Positions 6,973-11,464 of a DNA stretch of 11,464 nt are shown here, in pieces. Source of the DNA: Acidobacteriaceae bacterium (GTDB lineage Bacteria; Acidobacteriota; Terriglobia; Terriglobales; Acidobacteriaceae); the NCBI GenBank assembly GCA_003165455.1, contig PLUJ01000339.1, positions 669-12,132 of the forward strand, given 5' to 3'. Numbering within the stretch: position 1 is the stretch's first letter; each line of letters starts with the position of its first letter. The translations under genes were made by a program, and so were the position numbers. The notes beneath the pieces were generated by a model, which did no database searches, was not told where the DNA came from, and was given only the letters and a program-made list of their open reading frames with translations.

Positions 6973-7602
6973 ATGCCCGACCAAACTCCGAATCCAGCAC
7001 CCACTTCGCCGGCGAGCACGGACTCTCCGTCCGGCCCCACGCCGCCGACGATCCAGCCTCCGACGATCCAGCGCGGTCCCACAATTCACATCGCCGATGA
7101 ATTCGGCACCGCGAAACGTAACTTACCTCCAATCAAGATTCTTCTCCTCACATTAGCTGGAGTCCTCGTCGTTGCCGGCATCGTGTCATTCATTCAACGC
7201 GCCAAGCCCCAGGCCGCTGGATCGCTCGACAACGTTGCCGCCGTCGAAATCCCCAACCAAAATTCATCCCTGGTAGCACTCACCTTCACACTTCACAACT
7301 CGGGAGAAAAACCACTCTGGGTTCATAGCATTCAAGCCAAGCTGGTAACGCCATCGGGAGAAAATACCGCCGACGCCGTCTCCGCCATCGACTTCGACCG
7401 TTACTATCAGGCTTTCCCTTCCTTAAAAGAAAATGCCCAGCCCGCCCTCGTTCCGGAAGATAAGCTGCAGCCCGGCGAGGAAACGAAACGCACTATCATC
7501 GTGAGTTTCCCGGTCGCTCTCGACGCATTCAATCAACGCCGCAGCGTCAGTGTGATCATCCAGCCTTACGATCAGCCCTTGCCCGTAGTTCTGTCGAAAT
7601 AG
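6973..7602 (+). CDS. Single-pass membrane protein of unknown function
   Basis: The protein has 209 residues and I do not recognise a family. The N-terminus (1-38) is Pro/Ser/Thr-rich, with a PPTIQ-PPTIQ duplication at about 24-33. It is followed by a charged stretch and one transmembrane helix at about 54-74 (IKILLLTLAGVLVVAGIVSF). The remaining ~130 residues should be outside the membrane. They look like a beta-sandwich: VALTFTLHNSGEKPLWVHSI and LQPGEETKRTIIVSF resemble DUF4352/telobox-type accessory domains that describe changes to a solvent-exposed strand, but this is only a resemblance. A GGA 13 nt upstream is a weak ribosome binding site. The last four codons (CTG TCG AAA TAG) are the first unit of a tandem repeat that continues past the stop. 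Confidence 0.7.
   Translation: MPDQTPNPAPTSPASTDSPSGPTPPTIQPPTIQRGPTIHIADEFGTAKRNLPPIKILLLTLAGVLVVAGIVSFIQRAKPQAAGSLDNVAAVEIPNQNSSLVALTFTLHNSGEKPLWVHSIQAKLVTPSGENTADAVSAIDFDRYYQAFPSLKENAQPALVPEDKLQPGEETKRTIIVSFPVALDAFNQRRSVSVIIQPYDQPLPVVLSK
7045..7071 (+). repeat. 15-bp-period direct repeat inside the Pro-rich N-terminus
   Basis: CCGACGATCCAG occurs at 7045-7056 and again at 7060-7071, encoding PTIQ twice within PPTIQPPTIQ. The period is 15 bp, the same as that of the repeat at the 3' end of this gene. Confidence 0.6.
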
Positions 7603-7646
7603 GTTCTGACGAAATAAGACCTGACGAAATAGTTCTGACAAAATAG
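7589..7646 (+). repeat. Tandem repeat, four ~15-bp units, covering the gene end
   Basis: The unit is approximately TTCTGACGAAATAG. The CTG of each copy falls at 7591, 7606, 7621 and 7635, so the periods are 15, 15 and 14 bp. The first copy contains the last codons and the stop of the membrane-protein gene. Copies two and three repeat a stop codon in the same frame (TAA at 7615, TAG at 7630), and the fourth is shifted by one base. The copies differ by only one to three bases, which suggests fairly recent slippage duplication. Confidence 0.8.
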
Positions 7647-7653
7647 AATCTTG

Positions 7654-7673
7654 GCCCGGAACCCGAACCGGGC
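7654..7673 (+). terminator. GC-rich hairpin after the repeat, possible terminator
   Basis: GCCCGG (7654-7659) and CCGGGC (7668-7673) form a perfect 6-bp stem with an 8-nt loop, 52 bp after the stop of the membrane-protein gene. No T-tract follows, so intrinsic termination is doubtful. Confidence 0.3.
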
Positions 7674-7742
7674 GACCGTTCTCATTCCTATTCCACCGAC
7701 AGATCGCAGCTCCATCGCGAAATGTGTTAAAAAGCTAATCGC

Positions 7743-8948
7743 ATGCAAACCTTTAAACAAATGAGTTCAATTCACCGCTTCGTCCGAAGCATCGTGATGT
7801 CGTTCGCATTCCTCTTCGCAGCTCTTTCCTTCACTGGCGCGCTTCCCAGCCAACCCGCTTCCAGCTACTTCATGTATGTCGGCACCTATACGGAGGCGGA
7901 CAGCACCAGCAAAGGCATCTACGTGTATCGCTTCGAACCGCGCACTGGCCGCGTGACAGAACTTGGACTCGCCGCACAAACCACCAATCCGTCATTTCTC
8001 GCCGTCCATCCCAGCTACCGCTTCCTTTATGCCGTAAACGAGATCGGCAACTACGGTGGCCAGAAAAGCGGAGCCGTCAGCGCTTTCGCGATCGACTCTT
8101 CCACCGGCAAGCTCACTCTCTTAAATCAACTCGCTACCGGAGGCGCCGATCCTTGCTATCTCACCGTCGATAAAACTGGAAAGTTCCTGCTCGTCGCCAA
8201 CTACAGCGGGGGCAGCATCGCCGTCTTCCCTATTCTTGAGGACGGCCGGCTCGGCGAGAAATCCGCGTTCATCCAACACACCGGACATGGTCCCAATCCC
8301 GAACGTCAGGAAGCCCCCCATGCGCACTCGATCGACCTGTCGCCCGACGGCCGCTTCGCCATCGTCGACGATCTTGGCCTCGACGAAACTCTCGTCTATA
8401 AATTCGACAGCGCGCACGGCACCCTCACTCCAAATGATCCGCCTTTCGCGAAAGCCAATCCCGGCGCTGGGCCGCGGCACTTTACGTTTTCTCCCAATGG
8501 CAACTTCGGCTATGTCGTGAATGAACTTTCTTCGGATATCTCTGCATTCTCCTATGACGCCATGAACGGCACGTTCCACCCGCTGCAAACCATCTCCACG
8601 ATCCCAAAAACATTCACCGCGGAAAACACCGCAGCCGAAATAGAGATCTCCCCTTCCGGCAAGTTTCTCTATGCATCGAATCGCGGACACAATAGCATCG
8701 CAGTCTTCTCCATCGATCCGCAAAAGGGCACGCTAACGCTGTTGCAATACGTTCCGACCAAAGGCGAAAGCCCGCGCAACTTTGAAATCGATCCCACCGG
8801 TTCGCTCTTGTTCGTCGGCAATGAAAAATCCGACACCCTCGTCACCTTCCGTGTCGACCCAAAATCAGGCCGCCTTACCCCAACCGGGAAGGTGCTGGAA
8901 ATCTCGCAACCTGTCTGCGTGAGATTTGTGCCAGCTGAGGCAAAGTAA
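7743..8948 (+). CDS. Exported lactonase-family (6-phosphogluconolactonase-like) beta-propeller
   Basis: The protein has 401 residues. It begins with a Sec-type signal (hydrophobic core about 17-33, likely cleaved near 34-41). A seven-bladed propeller of the Pgl/lactonase family (PF10282 type) then covers the rest, starting at YFMYVGTYT. Family signatures include SFLAVHPSYRFLYAVNE, PHAHSIDLSPDGRFAIVDDL, GAGPRHFTFSPNGNFGYVVN, EIEISPSGKFLYASNRGH and GESPRNFEIDPTGSLLFVGN. Cytosolic members hydrolyse 6-phosphogluconolactone in the pentose phosphate pathway. An exported copy cannot do that job in the cytosol, so another lactone or sugar-derived substrate outside the inner membrane is more likely. 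Internal ATGs at 7761 and 7797 would shorten the signal's n-region; none of the three starts has a strong Shine-Dalgarno. Confidence 0.9.
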   Translation: MQTFKQMSSIHRFVRSIVMSFAFLFAALSFTGALPSQPASSYFMYVGTYTEADSTSKGIYVYRFEPRTGRVTELGLAAQTTNPSFLAVHPSYRFLYAVNEIGNYGGQKSGAVSAFAIDSSTGKLTLLNQLATGGADPCYLTVDKTGKFLLVANYSGGSIAVFPILEDGRLGEKSAFIQHTGHGPNPERQEAPHAHSIDLSPDGRFAIVDDLGLDETLVYKFDSAHGTLTPNDPPFAKANPGAGPRHFTFSPNGNFGYVVNELSSDISAFSYDAMNGTFHPLQTISTIPKTFTAENTAAEIEISPSGKFLYASNRGHNSIAVFSIDPQKGTLTLLQYVPTKGESPRNFEIDPTGSLLFVGNEKSDTLVTFRVDPKSGRLTPTGKVLEISQPVCVRFVPAEAK

Positions 8949-8976
8949 GCCGTGCTCTTTCTATCCGAAGAAGGCC

Positions 8977-9087
8977 GAACGCCGGGACCGCCAGGCTTCG
9001 GCGAGGAGCGTGCGTTTGGGCTTTACTGGTGCATAGGCGAAGCCTGACGGTGCAAAGCTCGGGAAGGGCACGGCGTTCAGTCGTGCC
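8977..9087. repeat. Nested imperfect inverted repeat (REP-like or structured RNA)
   Basis: The outer arms GAACGCCG (8977-8984) and CGGCGTTC (9071-9078) are perfect complements. An inner arm of 13 bases (8988-9000, CCGCCAGGCTTCG) pairs with 9038-9050 at 12 of 13 positions. A third hairpin, GGCACG (9067-9072) / CGTGCC (9082-9087), competes with the right outer arm. The element fills most of the gap between two convergent genes and has no T-tract after it. Its form suggests an interspersed palindromic repeat; a bidirectional termination or mRNA-end structure is the alternative. No open reading frame of note is present. Confidence 0.55.
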
Positions 9088-9157
9088 GTTACGCCCCTTT
9101 ACAAATTTAACCGCGCTTTAGCACCCTGTGGCTCAATCCAAAGGCGAATCGCACGCC

Positions 9158-9610
9158 CTATTTCCTCCTGCGCATGTGGTAGATCAAGTAAACAACGATC
9201 GCGATATTGAGCGCCAGCACCACTACCTTGACCAAGCTCGGATGCCGGTGGATTTCGTAAACCTCAACTGGCACCAAAGAGCTCGTGATAATTACGGTGA
9301 GCCATTCTCCCCAGCGCTTTCGCAACCAGAGGCCTGTGCCTTCCGCCAAGAAAAGCCCGGCGTAAAGAAAACTTCCTAACCCGAGTTTCTTAACCTGTCC
9401 CGGACTCACTTTGGCCGCTTTCCCCAGGGCTAAATTGACAAAGTGGCTTCCAGGGTCGAGCCGTAAAGCCTCACACCAACGCTCGATCACGCTGCCAATA
9501 TCTCGGTGAAGGAGCTTGAAGAGCCCCACGCCCAGCGCGATGAGCAATCCGGCCTTAAAAAATTTAAAGACTGCAATCAGCCGCAGCAGCCGGTCATCCG
9601 ACGTTTTCAT
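9158..9610 (-). CDS. DUF2127 family membrane protein
   Basis: The protein has 150 residues. It begins LLRLIAVFKFFKAGLLIALG, the usual DUF2127 opening, and later carries LFLAEGTGLWLRKRWGEWLT and VPVEVYEIHRHPSLVKV, which are also typical. It has about four hydrophobic segments (about 17-34, 75-95, 101-118, 126-145) and ends in the basic tail MRRRK, so it should be an integral inner-membrane protein. Its function is unknown. A CATAAT lies seven bases before the ATG and no Shine-Dalgarno is visible. It converges on the lactonase gene, with the nested inverted repeat between them, and lies 208 bp beyond the end of the ArsR-led operon. Confidence 0.85.
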   Translation of the reverse strand: MKTSDDRLLRLIAVFKFFKAGLLIALGVGLFKLLHRDIGSVIERWCEALRLDPGSHFVNLALGKAAKVSPGQVKKLGLGSFLYAGLFLAEGTGLWLRKRWGEWLTVIITSSLVPVEVYEIHRHPSLVKVVVLALNIAIVVYLIYHMRRRK

Positions 9611-9618
9611 GCAGAGCC

Positions 9619-9624
9619 ATTATG
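9619..9624 (-). promoter_or_regulatory. -10-like hexamer directly before the DUF2127 gene
   Basis: CATAAT on the minus strand matches 5 of 6 consensus bases. It is separated from the ATG by seven bases, with no Shine-Dalgarno and no clear -35. The rest of the gap up to 9818 shows nothing I can call. Confidence 0.25.
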
Positions 9625-9818
9625 CCTGACCATCAGCAGAGGCTGCCCTCCTCGCTTCCGCCCTACTTGAGGATGCGAGAGATTACTACTATTCAGCCAC
9701 CACTTTAGTCCTCATGCCATGGGTGCCCACGCGTTTTCAGCACAGCGGCTGGAGTCATTTCGTTTCTGATGCTAGCCGGATTGAGGATAGGCCGCACAGA
9801 CCGCGTTTCCGAACGCTG

Positions 9819-10103
9819 TCATCCGCCGATCGAAGATCGCCGGTTCGAGTATGATCCTGTGCCGCGCGCCTTTTCCCTCGAAAGAAGTCGTCGAACGGCA
9901 TGGCCTTTCCACATCCAAAGCCCCGACAGCAGCAGTACTGGAAGAAAGAGATACCTGACACTGGCGGCGTAGTTGTGAGTATCCGAAGGCGAATCATAAA
10001 TGTAACCGAGTATCGGAATGCCACAAATGATGTGAACCCAGCGAAAAATCGCACGTGGGATCCCCCGGCTCGCAATGTTTGTTGAATTGGCTGATGCGGC
10101 CAT
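9819..10103 (-). CDS. Small two-helix membrane protein, last gene of the ArsR operon
   Basis: The protein has 94 residues, with predicted helices at about 19-36 (IFRWVHIICGIPILGYIY) and 49-67 (VRYLFLPVLLLSGLWMWKG). A basic tail follows (HAVRRLLSREKARG). I do not know a named family, but the FRWVHI...GYIY and FLPV..LSGLWMWKG patterns look like a conserved small membrane protein found beside SRPBCC and VOC genes. The start at 10103 is well supported: CTAAGGAG lies seven bases before the ATG. A longer frame upstream (to 10220) overlaps the SRPBCC gene and is rejected. The gap to the SRPBCC stop is 25 bp, so the genes are probably co-transcribed. A short GCGTT/AACGC stem (9803-9816) sits just past the stop, without a T-tract. 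Confidence 0.75.
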   Translation of the reverse strand: MAASANSTNIASRGIPRAIFRWVHIICGIPILGYIYDSPSDTHNYAASVRYLFLPVLLLSGLWMWKGHAVRRLLSREKARGTGSYSNRRSSIGG

Positions 10104-10110
10104 GACGTCA

Positions 10111-10118
10111 CTCCTTAG
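10111..10118 (-). promoter_or_regulatory. Strong Shine-Dalgarno fixing the start of the small membrane protein
   Basis: On the minus strand CTAAGGAG occurs with TGACGTC between it and the ATG at 10103. This spacing selects the 94-residue form over the longer open frame. Confidence 0.75.
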
Positions 10119-10128
10119 GATTATCAAT

Positions 10129-10683
10129 TCACGACTTTTGAGCCGCCCTGGGCGTCCCACCAGGCGCGTCAACGCCGAACTGCTCGGAATATTCGGCGAC
10201 CAATCGTTGCCAGCCCGCAAACTTCATGGCGTCGACGCCGGCGATGGCTCCCATCGGCTTACCCGCGAGGGCCCGATCAAGGACGTCGAAGCAGATGTGC
10301 CAGCCTGCGGCGCCCCACGAGATGAAGCGGCGATCGATGCGATGCCACAGCGTCAGGCGCGTCCCGCCAGCAAGGGCCTCGAGTTCCCACCGGATATCGC
10401 CGTACTCGAGCACCCTAGGAACGTCGACTAGCGTCACTCTAGTTTCCTGAGGCGTGGGGCTTCCCGCCCAGGTGAGCTTCACCGTGGCTCCAACCGTGCC
10501 CAGGTTCCCGTCGACCACAAAGGGCGCCCAGCCGCGGAGATGGACCGGGTCGGTAAGCGCTTGCCAGACTTTTTCCGGCGAGTGGCGTAGTTCGCGGACG
10601 AGTATAAGTGTCCACTTGTCTCCCTCCTTTCGTACCTCCGCCCCTCTGGCCGGACCCGGAATGTACTGCTCCTGATCAGTCAC
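10129..10683 (-). CDS. SRPBCC / AHSA1-like domain protein
   Basis: The protein has 184 residues and a START/Bet v 1-like helix-grip fold of the AHSA1 (Aha1-like) type. It opens with LVRELRHSPEKVWQALTDP (about 28-46) and HLRGWAPF. Later LEYGDIRWELEALAGGTRLT is followed by LWHRIDRRFISWGAAGWHIC and FDVLDRALAGKP, patterns specific to the ArsR-linked subgroup. Such domains bind hydrophobic ligands in a central cavity; no enzymatic activity can be assigned. The start is GTG, with TAGGAG ten bases upstream. The protein lies 26 bp after the VOC gene in the same operon, so a shared response to a small molecule sensed by the ArsR regulator is plausible. Confidence 0.9.
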   Translation of the reverse strand: MTDQEQYIPGPARGAEVRKEGDKWTLILVRELRHSPEKVWQALTDPVHLRGWAPFVVDGNLGTVGATVKLTWAGSPTPQETRVTLVDVPRVLEYGDIRWELEALAGGTRLTLWHRIDRRFISWGAAGWHICFDVLDRALAGKPMGAIAGVDAMKFAGWQRLVAEYSEQFGVDAPGGTPRAAQKS

Positions 10684-10709
10684 CTTCTTCTTCTCCTAAG
10701 AGGGCGTTT

Positions 10710-11111
10710 TTATTCGCCTGCCCACCGCTTCAGCTGGGTGAGCTGAATCAGGTTGCCGCAAGTGTCGTTCAGCATGGCAATCGTCGAGCCGGTCACGTCG
10801 GTGGGCGGCATGCTGAACGCGGCGCCGCGAGCCTTGATCCGCTCGTAGTCGCCCTTGATGTCGTCGCTAACAAAATTGGCCGCTGGCTGATTCTGTTGAA
10901 AGATCGCCTGCTGGTACGCTTTGGCCGCGGGGTTATTGTTCAGCGCCAGCTGCAGCTCGGTGCCCTCCGGCTCCTCGGGCGAGGCCACGGTCAGCCAGCG
11001 ATATGGGCCGTTACTGAAATCGCTTTTCTTGGCAAAGCCCAACACCTCCGTATAGAAGCGCAGGGCTTTGTTCTGGTCGTCCACGAATACGCTGGTCAGT
11101 TTGATTTTCAT
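10710..11111 (-). CDS. VOC (glyoxalase/bleomycin resistance-like) protein
   Basis: The protein has 133 residues, a single VOC module of two beta-alpha-beta-beta-beta repeats. It opens with LTSVFVDDQNKALRFYTEVL and has GTELQL mid-way, AANFVSDDIKGDYERIKARG, and DTCGNLIQL at the end. VOC proteins include glyoxalase I, dioxygenases and drug-binding resistance proteins. Here the first metal-ligand position is not His and the last is Gln (NLIQL) instead of Glu. Classical glyoxalase I activity is therefore doubtful and ligand binding more likely; this is the usual state of this subgroup. AAGGAG lies seven bases before the ATG, a strong ribosome binding site. The gene starts 15 bp after the ArsR stop. 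Confidence 0.9.
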   Translation of the reverse strand: MKIKLTSVFVDDQNKALRFYTEVLGFAKKSDFSNGPYRWLTVASPEEPEGTELQLALNNNPAAKAYQQAIFQQNQPAANFVSDDIKGDYERIKARGAAFSMPPTDVTGSTIAMLNDTCGNLIQLTQLKRWAGE

Positions 11112-11126
11112 TTTGCTTCTCCTTTA

Positions 11127-11464
11127 TCACGTTCGCGGTTTGAGGCGCGACGTCGTCTCCTTTTTTCGTTTCGTAATTGTGCTTTTCGTTGGCGTTGACG
11201 GATTCATGCGGTCGAGGTGGCGTTCGAGAGCGTCGACGTGAGCGGACCAAAACCGGCGGAACTGAGCGAGCCAGTCATCGATCTCTTGAAGCGGTTTAGG
11301 GTTCAACCGATAGAGACGGCGCTGTGCGTCCACCGTGGATTCCACGAAGCCGGCGTCGCGCAGCACTCGCAGGTGCTTTGACACGGTCGGCTGCGTCATA
11401 CGAAGCCGACGCTCGATTTCTCCCACCGACTGTTCGGACGATACCAGGAGGCTCAGTATCGCGC
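11127..11464 (-). CDS. ArsR-family winged-helix regulator (N-terminus cut by window edge)
   Basis: The frame runs open to the window edge, so the start and the first residues are missing; about 112 residues are visible. It shows AILSLLVSSEQSVGEIERRL, then the recognition helix MTQPTVSKHLRVLRDAGFVE, then the wing VDAQRRLYRLNPKPLQEIDD and WLAQFRRFWSAHVDALERHL. This is the ArsR subgroup usually linked to SRPBCC/AHSA1 genes. There is no CxC metal site in the visible part, so metal sensing is unlikely. The C-terminal tail is Lys/Thr-rich. It probably represses its own operon; its promoter and operator lie outside the window. Confidence 0.92.
   Translation of the reverse strand, partial: AILSLLVSSEQSVGEIERRLRMTQPTVSKHLRVLRDAGFVESTVDAQRRLYRLNPKPLQEIDDWLAQFRRFWSAHVDALERHLDRMNPSTPTKSTITKRKKETTSRLKPRT

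Noticed and set aside
7423..7760. Repeated FRQ/FVR-type peptides on the minus strand near 7600
   Set aside because: They are only the translation of the 15-bp tandem repeat on the opposite strand, not a real repeat protein.
8121..8723. 200-codon open frame opposite the lactonase gene
   Set aside because: It lies wholly inside the conserved propeller gene. Its composition is typical of an antisense shadow and it has no motifs.
9755..10111. 118-codon minus-strand frame overlapping the small membrane protein
   Set aside because: It is out of frame with the well-supported 94-residue gene and has no hydrophobic or domain pattern of its own.
10104..10220. Longer N-terminus for the small membrane protein
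   Set aside because: It overlaps the SRPBCC gene in another frame, and the ATG at 10103 has an ideal Shine-Dalgarno.

Overview
The window is a stretch of ordinary bacterial chromosome, about 55-60% GC, with short intergenic gaps and no sign of phage, plasmid, IS or CRISPR sequence. The gene set and protein style suggest an environmental Acidobacteriota (Terriglobia-like) bacterium: an orphan TonB-like protein, a secreted lactonase-type propeller, a Tat-exported nitroreductase-like protein, and an ArsR/VOC/SRPBCC cluster. That assignment is an inference from gene flavour, not from a marker gene.

Layout. Positions 1-22 (minus) are the 5' end of a tRNA, almost certainly tRNA-Ala, with a good extended -10 promoter behind it. 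On the plus strand follow an orphan TonB C-terminal-domain protein (197-898) and ribA, GTP cyclohydrolase II (984-1601). A Rossmann/DUF2520 protein (1623-2531, minus) converges on ribA and is divergent from an ADP-ribose-pyrophosphatase-like Nudix hydrolase (2690-3328, plus). Next come a cold shock protein (3525-3734), a full-length PolX with polymerase and PHP domains (3879-5654), a Tat-signal nitroreductase-fold protein (5733-6905), an unknown single-pass membrane protein (6973-7602) and an exported lactonase-family beta-propeller (7743-8948). All of these are on the plus strand with gaps of about 70-195 bp, so they are probably separate transcription units rather than one operon.

The right end is on the minus strand: a DUF2127 membrane protein (9158-9610), then a tight four-gene unit read right to left. 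That unit is an ArsR-type regulator (cut by the window edge), a VOC/glyoxalase-like protein, an SRPBCC/AHSA1 protein and a 94-residue two-helix membrane protein. The three downstream genes each have a textbook Shine-Dalgarno and gaps of 15-26 bp, so they look like one operon controlled by its own ArsR repressor.

No stretch longer than 300 bp lacks a gene; the largest gaps are 3329-3524, 8949-9157 and 9611-9818. The 8949-9157 gap holds a large imperfect nested inverted repeat. I saw no clearly new multi-gene system. The most distinctive signals are: -10-like hexamers 6-7 bp before SD-less start codons at ribA, the Nudix gene and the DUF2127 gene, which suggests leaderless mRNAs; a 15-bp-period tandem repeat that multiplies the stop codon of the 6973-7602 gene; and the structured repeat at 8977-9087.
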